From positions 4,445,168-4,509,167 of the forward strand of contig JACSVZ010000016.1 of the NCBI GenBank assembly GCA_014706295.1: DNA of 64,000 nt, given 5' to 3'. The notes under the pieces were generated by a model, which was given only the letters and a program-made list of their open reading frames with translations, did not search any database and was not told the DNA's origin. This DNA comes from Lycocorax pyrrhopterus obiensis (lineage: Eukaryota; Chordata; Aves; Passeriformes; Paradisaeidae). Made by a program: the position numbers and the translations under genes. Shown here one piece after another: positions 49,701-63,135 of this stretch (its first letter is position 1; every line of letters begins with the position of its first letter).

Positions 49701-52700
49701 TACATTTTCTTATAGAGTTTGATGCTGTTTCTTGTTTTAATGCCTTTTTTTTTTCTTCTTTCTATTTTAAGGTAACAGGTGCTCAAGTTGAGCTGGAAGG
49801 CTGTTAACAAGTTTTCAGATTTATGTCAGGAGACTTATTAGCTCCCTAAAACAAACCAATCAGCACAGAGGTATTCTGAAACAGAAGAGGGGTACTTCTG
49901 CCCCCCACCCCATGAACTCTGTACAGTCTTGCAAAGAGACTCTGGATTCCAGACAGTGTCTGCTGGAGTGACCCTGAGATATGCCATGAAGCCAGCATAA
50001 GCACTGATGCAGAACTTCTAATTACCAGTTCCTCGTACACACACATCACCTGGCAAAAGAGATCAACCTGGAACAGCATTTCAGTCTCATAAAGCAAATA
50101 ACTTCTGCAATTACTGAAGTACTCTGTTGCTGTGATGCAGGCGAAAGTGTGGGAAAGCAGCAACACAAATACTCACTCGAGAATGTTTAAATTAATTTTT
50201 AACCCCTAAGACAACCCCAAAACCAATGTTTTGCTTTAAGGTCAGCACAGAAAATGACAGATTCATGGCCAATGTGTGGAAATCAGCCAGTGAAGTTGAG
50301 CTATTTCTAGTGCAAGGAAAGGAAGGGTCTGAAGTCAGACTGACTCTATCTTTTAGCCTGTATAGACGACAGAACATTTTCCATTCCCACCATCAGTCTT
50401 ATTAACATGCTGCAGTGGGTCAGACACCACTTTCGAAAAAGTGGATTTGTTTGAAGTAGAGCAGAGACATCATTGCCAGCAGTGTCACAGCAGCCATTTG
50501 CACAAGCATGACTTCTCCCTACTAACAGCACTATAAAATGGAAAAGCTGCTCTTTTCCAGAGAATCAAAACACAAAGCCAGCCTAGTTCAAAAGTCTCCT
50601 TCTGAGCAGCTCCCCTCAGACTTCCCTTTTCTGCAGCACTAATTAGCATGCTCAGCCTGAAGGTCTGTCCCAAAGGAAGCTCATCTTCCACAAATTCCCT
50701 GTAGCATCTGACAGGCAAACAAGGGATGTGCAGTCAGCTTCTGGAACAGTGCTATTAGTGATGTGTGCAGGAAAAACACTCAACCTACCGGCTCAGGCCG
50801 ACTGTGGCGGGCATGGAGAGAAGGATACCCAAACACACACAGCCGTTCTGTACCAAAAGCAGCACTAAATCTGCCTGCTCAGCATCCAGCCCCCAACGGG
50901 AATCGCTCATTCCCTTCGTGACAACTGTGAGCAGAAGTGCTTCCACCACTAGAAGGACCTTGTTGAAAGACGAACACCAGACCCAAGCTTGGCTTTGCAG
51001 AATAAGCCCTCTGGAAAACTGTATGTGCTGCTTCCACAGTCACTAAGAAATCCAGAATGCAAAGCTCACGAATATCTGGACAGACTTGAAAGTTATCCCC
51101 CGGTAACTTCTCTTCCAAGAAAAAACAGCGATTTTAGCCTCAGTGTTTCCAAGAACTCTGTTTCAGCTGAAAGTCAGCACTGGTTTGACTGGCCTGTAAC
51201 AGCCACCCAAAATCTCACTGTTTTGTGAGACCCCTTTCCCTATTTTATTTACCACTGACAAACCATTCTATGCATCAAACTCTCCTTTATCCTGCTAAGA
51301 GAGAAGTGGCAAGGAAGGCCATTGTCCTTGCTTTACCAGAGCCTACGATATTAATGGATTTTTGATCAAGACTTGGTGATGAAGCAGTCTATCTGGGAAA
51401 CTGGTTCAAATTATTCCGACTCAAAATCACTCCAGTGATTAACAGCCTAATCAATTTAGCTCAATCTGTTGAGAGAAGCCCACGTTACTTACAAGCAAAA
51501 AAAAAGTAAGAGTGCTCATAACTAAGGGATGGCAGCTATGAAACTCATGCATCATGTTAATTGATTTTTGATAAGTTACTGTCAACAATTCAGTTTAGCA
51601 GAAAGCCTCAGTCACCAAGGCAGGATCAAACCACCAGAAAACTATACAAACGCTCCACGCTTGCTTTCTTTTTTTTTGAGGCAAGATACAAGTTTATATT
51701 TAAGACAAAAAAACCCTTCAGCCACATTTAGCACTGGATTTCCTAGTCTGTGTTGTCTTTTTGCCCAAAAGGAGGACACCAGCATCACATAAAAGATGTC
51801 TCTGCATCTTTCTAGACTGTGTCCTGTGGAACAGAGCTGTCATCCCTGCATTTTATAACACTTGGCAGCAAACCCACATTCCTTGTGCATCACAGGCTTC
51901 CCCTAAGGCCATCAAGTGTGTCGGATATGGACAGCACAGGGTTAGGGCTTCCAATTATAAACCCCAATCTCCTCACACTTTGTGTGCATGAGAGCTGCAG
52001 ATCCTGTGATAGGCATGTGCAGGATGGATCAGTTCTGCACACCTACAGCACCAGGGGACCCTCCCTGTTTCAGCAAGACTTTTGACCCATTTTTTTTCTC
52101 TGCGAAATCATGACCTACATTCCATGTGTAATTTCCAGAGTAACAAAAATACCTCGAGTCCTCACTATAAATCTGATTTGGTGCCTTACAGAGACCCCTC
52201 ATCTGGTGAATCCAAAGGAAAACATGCTAAAAGCAGCACTAGGAGTTTGTACTGTACTTGCTGACCAGCTCAGGAACAGGAGACACAGACGGTGCCTGGG
52301 TTTGGACATGCAGTGGTGAACTTGGGTTCTAAAGCACTTCGCTCAAGAAACTCTACAAGATCCACCCAGCACAGGATGAAAACGTTCTGGCTACAGAACA
52401 GCACTGCAGATTAAAACTGTCCAAGGTAAGAGCCAAAGCATACATTCCAAGAAAAAAAAAAAGTAATAAGTGACTCAAGAGGTAAATTACCATCTCATGG
52501 AAAATGCTGTGTAGTAAAGGGTTGCTCACCAGATTAAAGATTGGTACTAAGCAAAGACTGATGAGACAATGTATTTTTCTTTGGCACATCTGAAATGTGC
52601 CAAGGAACTGGTCTTGGCAAATGGATTCAAACATGATCAACTAATAAGCTTTCTGCAGGGAAAAAAGAACAAAGCAAGAAAACTAAACGTGTATCGAATG

Positions 52701-55700
52701 TTCAGAAAATAAGATATGGTCTCAAACACCATGTTCTCCTTCTCTCTCTTTCTGTGCCTCACCAAAAGATCAAGGCCAGGGGAAACACAGACAGGATGGA
52801 GGACACAACACCAACAGTAGAGGAGTGATCACAGCATAGTTCTATAATCTTCTCCCTAATTATTTAAAGAGATCAGGTATGATTCTTGAAAGCTTGAGGA
52901 ATTAGTGCAGGAATCAGAATCCAGTTTAAAATGGCTGGTTGCTTTCTTCCTGAAACACACGTTCTAGTATATCTACAGATGTCAAAATACAAATTCTGAT
53001 TTGACCCCAGAATTCCAGTAGAATTGCCATAAATCTGATTATATTTTGGTTATGCTATATTTGTCAATACTGTTTGTGCTCTCTGCCTGTTACCTGGGAT
53101 ATAAGAACAGATTTTGGTCATTTTAGACAACACACATGTATACAGAATGATCCAGAGGTTAGTTTGAAATGCACCCTCTTACTCTCAAGTTCCCCAGATA
53201 ACTTCTTCCCAGCACTAATCTATAAACAGCAAGTGATTTCTAGGTGGCTGGAGAATGAAAGGGGCAAAGAACTGTGGGAATTTCTGATAGGACTTGTCTC
53301 TGGCTAGTAGACAGTGAAAGAAACTGAGAAGCCAAAAAGAGGTCAGTTAAAAAAAGAGGTACTCCTCACTCCATTATGCAAACTGAATTTATTCATGTAG
53401 AAAAATTCTCAGAAAAAACCCACATTCCTATCAGTGCTGCTGTTGCTGTGAACTGTGACCGCTGGGAATTTCATTCTGCTCCACAATAAAACCATGAATA
53501 CTTGGTGCCACTGAATCATATGTTCTTCAGCAAATGCTCACTCATGCTACACAAGACTTCACTTTTTCTTTCTCTCCTCTCTTAAAAGGATGGTCATGCC
53601 TACCTCTTTCATCGGAGAGGCCTTTTCTTTCTTGTTCAGAAATCAAAACCGAAATACTTAAGAATGGAAGGGGGTGAATCCAGATGAAAGGACAAAAGAC
53701 AGGAAACAGAGCCAACAAACTGCTGCCTAGCTATAGACACAGGGGATTCATACAGAACACAAAGAAGTAAAATGAGTTAGTTCATGTTCCTGCTGTGATC
53801 GCTTCAATTCAAGGTTAGCAAGAGCATGTCCCCACACAGCACCTTCAGCTCCAATGGGAAGTAAGCACTTGAGAAACATTCATAGGCTGCCAAATCCTTT
53901 AAAGTGTTCATCCTCTATTTAGAGAGCAAGTGGAGCAAAAGCAGAAGCCGTCTGAGCTGTCTAGAGGAGCTTGAAGCTCTTTAGTCCTATTTAGGAAGGA
54001 ACCTCTTGGGAAGAACTGACAAATGTCCTCTGGAGTCTGACAAGAACCCCCCATCTGTTTTTATCTTGATGTGGACACTTGTCCCTGAGGGTAGGGCTGA
54101 CAGTGAGCAGGCTCCACACAAAATGGCTAAATAAAGCTTCCTTATCCACCTGAGAAACCGACTTCTGTAAATGGTACCAGACCTAACTGTGACCTCGCAG
54201 TGGTCACAGGGAACAAACACCTGCTCTTGCTCTGCCTCTGAGACCTGTGTCCTTGTAGCCCTTTCAATAAGAAAGGTCTGATATTTTTTAATTAGGAGAT
54301 AATATTCTCCTGGGTAATTTCCCAGGCCTAACGCTGTCATGGGATGGTGATATGTTGCAGATTAATATGTATCACACATGAAGAAATCCACTAATGTTTT
54401 CAGCAGATGATCACATTCCAAACCTTCATTGCCACCTGAAACATTGGCAATATCTTTGTTTAATCATGTTTTGAAACCCTGCTGTAAAACCACAGTTACA
54501 AGCACCAAATTCTCCCAATCTTTATTCAGGTCAGGTTACTGTTAATTTTGGTCAGTGGTAATGTTACAATGCCTGGATATATCAATTATACTCTGTGGCT
54601 GTAAAACACAATCAGCTAATATAGTGCTTTAACCTAAAATCAAATGCAGTGCTTTCTTCTTCCAGTTAGACATCCTTGTCAGGAATAAAAACGAGGTGAT
54701 CACTGACCCAAGACAGATAGACATTGTCCTTTATCCTGAAACACGGCACTGAGAAGGGTTTGAGGGTAAAATACAAACAGGAGAATCTTGTCTTTTTATT
54801 TAAAGGCATTTGAGTTAAGAACCAACCTAAAGCTTACTGTGGTGATGCGTTCTGCACAAGCAGAATCTAATTGCACATTTCTCTGCTCCCAGTGAAGTTG
54901 ACCAGAGCCAAGAACAGATGGGAGCAGGACAGAACTTGGAACAGGTTTTGTGCAATCCAAGCAAACCTACCAAATAACCAAAACCAAAAATGCAAAAGTA
55001 GTTTACACAGCTTGTCCAATTTCTAAATTTAATGTAACTCCCTCTGTGACGTACAAACTGGGTCCGGAACTTCTCATGTTCTTGTGCCCTTAACTCTTCT
55101 TAGGTCGCAGTACAACAACATGTAACGAAAAATGAAGTGCTTTCATAGTGAACAGTTTCTTCAAAAAAATGGGGAAAACAGGAGTGGTATTTGTCACCTT
55201 GGGTTACACTGATCTTGTATGCAGTAATGAAATTTCCTCAGTGAGCCTTTTATTTATATTACGCTTCCTGAAATGTTTTAACAATGCATTTCGTCTGTGG
55301 TATTTGCTCAAAAATATTCATTTAATTCAGGTTTGAGTTAGCTGATTAATTTTTACTTCATTATAGTTATTTCTTCCTAATTATAATTTGCGTAAAGATT
55401 CCCATGCTCTCTATCTTTCAGAGTCAAGTAGTAAATTAGCTCGCCAGGTGCCAAAGTGATTAACTCTGTTTTCTGCAACTGTTGCAGCCAGAGTTCTGGA
55501 GGTCTGTCTACCATGACATCTGGACAAAAGAGCTGAGCAGCTCACTTCTACTACTGAAAACTGCTGTGATATCTCACAGGGTTTCCTCCTTCCATAAATT
55601 GTGCCTCTCTCCAGATCAACCCTCTGGATTTTTCTTTCATTGTTAATACAACCAAATTCCATAGCAGTAAGGAAAATAGTATGGCTGAACTCAGAACATA

Positions 55701-57787
55701 AATTGGCCTCAGAAAATGAGCAAACTGAGCAAGTACATCTTTGTTTCTAAAGTAAACATTAATAAAATAGACAAAGCTGTCACAAAGGCTTAGCAGACTA
55801 ATGCTTCCAGCTTCTTTCATCTCTGCTCTGGGCTCAGGAATTACAGCCCTTTTCTGCATTCCATATTAGGCGTCAAGCTAAGATTTTAGAGATGCTCTAA
55901 ATTCAGTTCCTCAGGTAAGAGTCATTATCATTAAACATTCCTATTCCCCTGAAAGCAGAACTGCACAGAATTATTCAAGAGTTCAGCTGGCATCTATAAA
56001 AAGAGGCACCAAAGATTGTTGTTCTTGCTTAGACAAAAATCCCATTTGCAACAAAAGTTCTGATGCCCATTCCTTGATTGATCGGCCAAGTGCCCTTGAC
56101 AGCCCTCCAGTCTGTCCCTCTCTCACGCCAGGGCTGAGCCTAGGCAGCCCATCGTATCAAACAAAGCAAGAGCATGAACACGACCAAGAGTTGGTGTCTG
56201 ATGTGCTGAGTACACACAGAAGGCAAGGCGCTCCATACGTTCCCAGCCACAGATGGAATCGATTTCACTCCAAACATGGGCTCCCCTCAGCAGCTACAGC
56301 CCCACTTCTGTTCCTGGCAAGTGTCACAGGAAAGGTTACACCTCCTCAGGTGGGTTTGTATCTCCCACCAAGCAAGGTCATACAATGCCACCAGTAAGAG
56401 TGACAGAACCTCCTCCCAGCACAGACAGAACCTAACACAGAGATCCACCACCCCATCAAGAGCACCAGAAGTCTTTTAGTCTCGGGATTGCTGGAACCTG
56501 TGGAAGACCATGCATGGAAAATAAGAGTCTTCAATCTCTTTCAATATTAATGAGCAAGACCTCAGCCTTAGCATGCCCAGTAACTGATGCTGCCAAACCA
56601 CAGATGAAAACACTGAGGTAAACAGGGATTAGGGCCCAGATCCATCCAACTTCATTCTACTTAGAGCTTCTAAGTTATCTAGCTCAAGGCCTTCACTAGT
56701 GGCCAGCTGCCAGGAAATACCAGAGGGTTTTCCATGGCAAGTGGTAGTCTTTGTGATCTAGCTAAAGTGCACCTAAGACATCCCTCTACTGGCTCATGAC
56801 CCCAGGGGCTGAACTATGTCCTTCCTCTGGCAACATGAAAAGCTAATGAGTAGCTAATTCCTTAATTTGTAAGGGCTAATTGACAATTTTGAAGAAATTA
56901 CATTAAACATGACATTAAAAGTCTTACCTTTTCAGACACAAAAACATCCCAAAACCAAACCCCTTATTTTTTACTATCTCGCGGTCTCTGTTGCTGAGAG
57001 AATGCACATAATGTGGAAGTCCAGCAAAGGAATATGAGACAAATGGGAAGAATTGAATTCCCAGTGCATAAATCTATCTCCTGTTATCACTAATAAACCT
57101 CCAATTATTCAACCCATAAGTGGATGCTTCATTTTAGACATGAGATACAGTTTTTGTCTGACATCAGAAAATATTGTCAATATAAATGAAGCACAGTCCC
57201 CCTCAGGAACTTACAGCTTTGTGTGCTGCCTCCTGTATTTATTGCCTCGTCAAGTGTGAAATGGATACCCACCACTCCCTGAATTCCGTTCTGCATGAGC
57301 ACTGCCAGAAGTTAAATGCCTCTGCCTGCAAGACTGTAGGAGGGATAGAGGCAGCTGTGCCAGCCTGACAGCAAGCATGTCCACTCAACCTGGGGCACAA
57401 GATGGAGAGACATCTCCAGTGATGGAGAGACATTCCCATCCTAGTCTCGAAACCATTGCTGGGTTACACAAACCTCCTGCTTGTCTTGGTTTGTCCTCAC
57501 TTTACCCAGTCTCACAAGCAACAGCTGTCACAAGGCAGAGGTAAGATTATTTTAAGTCATAAATTGGCATTAACTGCAAAAATACTGACTGCCATCAAAT
57601 CTATGTATTGCAGAATTCTGGAAGCAGGCCAAAGCTGTGCTACAGGTATAGTCTAGCTAACACTGCAGAGTACTTTCCTCCCTAGTGGAAAAGTGCTCCA
57701 CTGGAAAGTTTTCCTCTGCATGTTTGCCTCTTCTTTATACATTCCAATTAGGAGCTCCCTCTACCTCTGACCAATTAGCTCATGCCT

Positions 57788-57795
57788 ATTTGCAT
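57788..57795 (+). promoter_or_regulatory. Exact POU octamer ATTTGCAT
   Basis: A perfect octamer lies in AT-rich DNA with several nearby AATTA motifs (57748, 57771, 57888, 57915). The motif is visible. That it works as an enhancer site is inference; a single octamer is also expected by chance about once in a window of this size. Confidence 0.25.
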
Positions 57796-60569
57796 TAAAA
57801 TAACAGTGAGAAGCTGCCCACTGTAAACCACTGGTATTTCCTGTTGATGCCACAGAAAGTCTTCATTTCTGTGCACTGAAATGCAGCTAATTTATTTTCC
57901 TGATAGCTCACACTAATTACTTGTTCACAGAGCAAGTCACCAATTTCAAATGCTTTTCCTTGAAAGCCACGAGATCCATAGGAGATCCATACATCAAACA
58001 GCTAAATTGGGTCTACTTCCTGTGGTTATAAGTCTAAATAAAGGCAAAGACATTAAAATTAGATTCAAAGTGGAATACCAAAGATAGCATGAATAGTTTT
58101 ATGCAAAGTAACAGTGCATATAGAAGAAAGTGAGTGCAGATAAGAGACACTCCCAGCTTATGTAGCATGTATCACAACTGCTACTTATCAACAACTGTAT
58201 TCAGAAGCTGGAGGAGGAAAACTCATTTAATCAGTCATAAGAAGAGCTAATTACACAATCCCCTTCCAGTGTGTGAGGCTCTCAGAATGCAACTGAGACA
58301 CCTGATGTGAAAATCACTATTTCAGATAGTTTCAAGAGTTGAGCAGAGCAAGGCCTAGTGAGTCAGAGTTAACGTTGCAGGCAAATTAGCTTTTAATTTT
58401 CAATCTCACTTTATATTATGCAACTCTTTTGGAAACTTTCTTTTTCCTTAAGATAACATCTTCTCACCTGCATACTGTTCTTTCTTGCAGGAGGTGACTC
58501 CAGTTCATGGCAATACAAGCAGAATGAGACCCACTGGAATACCTACATTTTAATTCCACGCACACTTCTAAGGTTTCCCTTTGGAAAAGTAGAAGCTAAT
58601 TGAAGTCAGCTAGGAGCAGGTTACTCTAAAAGCTGGAAAACACGAGGATTGGATCCACTTTGAGCACACATCTCTGGGCTAACAAAGGTCTGATGACCTC
58701 CATCCAGAAAAACCTCAGTTCTACCCTGTTGACAGTTTAGCTAAACCTGAATCTGCAGGAGCTACACAGACACGGCAGCAGAGGGTGCAGCCTCGTGCTG
58801 TTTATGGAGCAGAGGCCAGTGGCAGTGTTGAAAGGTGATCCAAGTCAAAGTCCTGCAGCCAAGTCACAGGTTTACTACAGGATGACCTATGCAGAGTTGA
58901 AGGTGCCTCCAACAGAGGTGGAGGTTTCTGGAGAACAGAGAGAATACATCTCTATGTCAAAAGCTTTCATGAGTCCACTAAAATTCAAGGATTTCTTCCC
59001 ACAGACCTTAACAAATCAATCCAAAATGGCAGGTTGTATTAGGAGCACATGAAATAGTGTTTAGAAATAGGAAAGTAATAATGGAGAAGGTTTGGGAGGG
59101 GAACAGAGCTGATCGAAGCTGGTGATGTATGGGTGGCAGGATGAGGAAATCATTGTGTTCAGGAAGCTGGGTTCGCACCTGCAAATCCACAATAGGCAGA
59201 CTGGAGAGTGACTATGCAAGCAGAAAAGGTGGGAGCACAAATGAAAGAGTAGACTTTGGATAGCGTAGGGGAGAACATAACACTGACAAGGATCCAGGAT
59301 GTGTTACTCTTACACACCCAGAGCAGCCAAGAGGTCACCCACCTGAAAACATCAACGCATCCAGCATTTGCTACCACCATCTGCACATTTAATTGTCAAC
59401 CAGAAATACCAACCAGACACCGAATCCCATTCTCTCACTCATGTCACAAGTCACGGGCACTGCAGAATATGTCAATTTATTACTCAGAAGGCCGGGGACA
59501 GGGAGGTCACACCAAAACAAGACAGTAAAACATTTTCCTGTTTTAACCATAACTAATTGCTTATGTGAATCTGATTACAAAGCTTTATATTGCTCCCCAT
59601 GAACAGGCTGCCCAACCCTGGAGTTCTGGCTGATGGAAATGTTTCTGAACAGCTCAGGATACCTACCACACCTGCAGCCATCAAACACCTGCCAGCTGCA
59701 TACATCAGCTAGCAGGGTGAACACACTGTGTGGAACTGGGGAGTTGTGATATGGAACTGAGCAGGTTTTGCCTGGGCAAAGTAGTTTGTGTGTCAAACAC
59801 CTCATGCTGCTAAATAATAGAGTTGGACTTCCTGTATTAGCCAAGTTGGCATCCTACAATAGGGATGATGACATTTTTGCATTTGGCATTTTCTGCTTGT
59901 GCACCACATCAAATTTTCCACTGTGGTGTCAGGAGAGATTTCTATCTACTTTCACTGGAAGAAGCCAGATAAGGACAGCAGTTCTATACCTTTGTTATCT
60001 TTATAAAAAGGTTAGCTTGCCAACTGCCCACATTTTTTACCAAAGGCAATGTACAGCTCAACAGAATATATATCAAAGTTTCCAGTGATTTCTTCACCTT
60101 TTCTGCTGTGCTGTCGCCTGACATTTGCCTCAGAGTTGGTCCCAATCAAAAAAGAACACTTTTGTTTTCTCTGTATTGCCACTGTGAGATACAAAAAGTT
60201 CACCAGAGAGATGAACTGAAAGCAACCAACATTTCTTCCCTGGCTGAAGTTCCTTGATCTGGAAAGATTACTTCAGGTTAGGGTTATCTGCAAAAGCTTC
60301 TTTGCTCCAAGAAAATGTATATAAAAATGGCTTTTAAAGGCAAATATTTCTTCTTAAGGTCTTCCCCAACTTCTAACATGAAAAACTGCCTGGGAACTTG
60401 TTCTAATTATACTCCATATTTTGTTTATTCCATTATTCAACCATAACCACATCCTGTAGACAAAAGCCATCCAAGGCTTTCACCCACTGTGCCCAGATCA
60501 GCAATATAGATATGCTATCACTATTCAAGAGAACTCCCTTCCTGGGAAGGAGAAGAAATTAGGATGCAT

Positions 60570-60645
60570 TTTATCTAATAAATGGTATCTAATAATAAAT
60601 AATGTCATCTAAAAATAATTAGATAATGGCATCTAATAATAAATC
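60570..60645. repeat. AT-rich degenerate tandem repeat, ATCTAATAATAAAT units
   Basis: Four imperfect copies of an ATCTAATAATAAAT-like unit begin near 60572, 60586, 60607 and 60631, spaced 14-24 bp. They are separated by ATGG or ATGTC, and the third carries its own inverted copy (ATCTAAAAATAATTAGAT). This is a simple-sequence region without coding potential. Confidence 0.7.
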
Positions 60646-63020
60646 TTGACCATCTTTCTTTTCACTTGTCACAATTAAAGGCCAAGTTTACAGAATATTT
60701 TTCATTATTTGGCTTTATTAAAGATAAACAGTAAGTTACCAGTTGCTGCTGTTGATGTTTCTGCTTTGAGCACCAACAGTAGTACAGGTTCTGTAATTCT
60801 AATCTGCCAGTATTTGCAGGGTGACCAGTTTGTGTTAGGGCCACAGAACCCTGAAGGGAGCAGCAGCTTTCTCAGGCAGAACAGCTGGCACAGATATAAG
60901 CAGATAAAATATTAAGATTATGTTCTTAACATTGCAAATTTCTACACAAAATGAAAATCCTTCCAATCTGGTTCCCTTCCTACATATACAAAATAAAAGC
61001 ACCAGCAAACAGACTATTGCATCAAACCTTAAAAAATAAAATAAACCTTTTTTGTTTTGCTTAACTATATTTTTAAAATTCAAATATTCAATGGACAATT
61101 AGAAAGCTTGGTGTTTGGGAAGCACTAATAATGACCCTTATATGTATTGCTCATATACAACAGTATCTGGGAAGTTGATAAACGAATAAACATTCCTGAA
61201 ATCTCAAAAGATTAAATCCATCAAAACACCTAAAAGTAGTGGATTCTGTGCTAGTCCTGCCCTACCTTCCTACAGGGGGACCTGGAGTGCACGGTTCAGT
61301 TGTGCTGCAGGGACAGGGGCTTCCTTTACTTGCATTCTGTCTAATCTGTACAGGCCAAAAAGTGGAGCTTTTTGTCAATGCAACCGAAAAAGACCTTCCT
61401 TATCTGCAGTCAGACTGTGGTGATTTTTGGATCATGCTGGATACACAGACTGCATCAGAAACAGCATGGCTTTTACTAAGCACATACCAGCCTCTATGTG
61501 CACGTTTAACAGAGAAATAAAACCCACCAAATATCTGATTAAAAGCATTGAAATAATCTCCCACCACGTTCGAGATGCACAGGAGGGGGGAGGAACTCCT
61601 CCCACAGACCCAGGCACTAGAGGAAAGAACCCTGCAGAGCTCAGTTCCGAGATGCAAGATGCGGCTTCCCTTGCTGCTCTGAAGTTCCTTATCTTCTGAC
61701 TCTTCTTGGCATGGAGCTGAGAAGCTCCCTGTAGCAACAGGCTGTGAAAACACTCTGATCCGAGGCAAACAGATCCAACATTCTTTCTTCTATTCCTTCC
61801 CCTTCCCACAGCAGAGGACCTGTCTTGGGCAAAATGCAGGGTGGCCTGGCAGCAGCAGAAAGGACACTAGGAATTAAATCTGCCAATTACTCACTTCTTC
61901 TCTCTAAGTTCATCTTCATTAACGCTTCAAATACTCCTCTTTTCCCTGTGGTCAGTGGGAAATATCTGGCTACAGTGCCTGACATTTCCAGCTACAATGT
62001 TCAAATGGGTAAGTCTTCTTTCCCACCATTTTCAAAATAGTTGGTACGCACAAGATCTCCCATGAACTAGAAATATAGGGTAAAAAAGACTGAGAAGAGA
62101 TGTTACTGCTCTGCACTGGTGCTAATCAGTGACACACCAGCTGTGTAGGAGGCAGCTATTGTAGCTGGGAATCCCATCTTTTGTGATGTTCAGTAATGCT
62201 CTGTGTCCAAACATTGGGTATTGTCCTACACAATTCTTTCAATATTAGCTCAAACCAACTAATTCAACAGCTCTATGCCTTCCAACTGGAGTGAAGAAGC
62301 TGAAGAACAAATATTATGTATGCCTGAACGCTGAGAACAGGCCTCTTCCTTTCTCACCCATCGTCCTTCTGATCCTTCTGTACAGAACAAAGCTGCTCTG
62401 CTGTGGATGTGTCAATACAACCATTTCCATGACAACAGCCTAGGATGTGCCAAATATAGACATTTGACTTCAACAAACAGAGAAGGAAGAGACACATGAC
62501 TAGAGGGTGTTCTGCTGCACTGCATTTAAACCCAATTCCTTCCTGATGGCTGTGGGCAAACACTCAGAGAAGAATTAGTGGGGGCTCTTTGGGATACCAG
62601 TGCTCTCTCAACCTCATTTCTGCCCCCATGCTCTCTCCTGCTGCAGAAGGCAGGGAGCCAGCTGCCTAGCATCACCCTAAGTTCTCCAACACAGATCCAA
62701 ACAGCTGAGCATTAACTGCTGATGAAGAAAGGTTTAAATTTTGTTTCCCCTCCTCATTTTTAAAGAGCTGAGGTTCGTACACTCATTTTATTTCACCAGC
62801 CCTGCTTTAAAGATGGAAGACTGCCATAAACAAAGACAACTTCTTCAGTCACTTCAGAAGGATTCACCAGCATTTTTCTTCTCCTAGCCAAGTAAGGTTC
62901 ACACAGCAGGAAGGACTCCTGTGGAGCACTGCAAACAGCCTCACTCACTGAAGAAACCCCATTACAGTGCAGAACACGACTTGAGGTCCTTCTGTCAGCT
63001 GCTGCCTTACCATAGACACA

Positions 63021-63135
63021 TCACAGAATGGGTTGGAATGGACCTTAAAGCTTCCCTAGCTCCAACTCCTGCCATAGGCAGAGATGCCACCAGCTAGGTC
63101 AGGTCGCCCAGGACCCCACCCAACCTGGCCTGGAA
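63021..63135 (-). mobile_element. CR1 LINE 3'-tail fragment, minus orientation
   Basis: TCACAGAATGGGTTGGAATG (63021), GACCTTAAAG, TCCAACTCCTGCCATAGGCA (63061) and CCACCCAACCTGGCCTGGAA (63116) are, in order, the reverse complement of the CR1 3' end. About 115 bp remain, so the copy is severely 5'-truncated, as is common for CR1. It carries no coding sequence. Confidence 0.9.

Larger units (their letters stand above)
45191..63018. other. Non-coding stretch, no gene recognised
   Basis: About 18 kb without a recognisable exon or transposon. The longest frames (about 106 codons at 49846-50166 minus and 107 at 56074-56397 plus) match no family. Short tandem repeats at 46676-46766 and 60570-60645 are listed separately. 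Stretches rich in TAATTA-type motifs (about 48860-48915) and one exact octamer ATTTGCAT (57788-57795) may mark regulatory DNA. Poly(A)/poly(T) runs occur at 49742-49754 and 52452-52463. Confidence 0.5.
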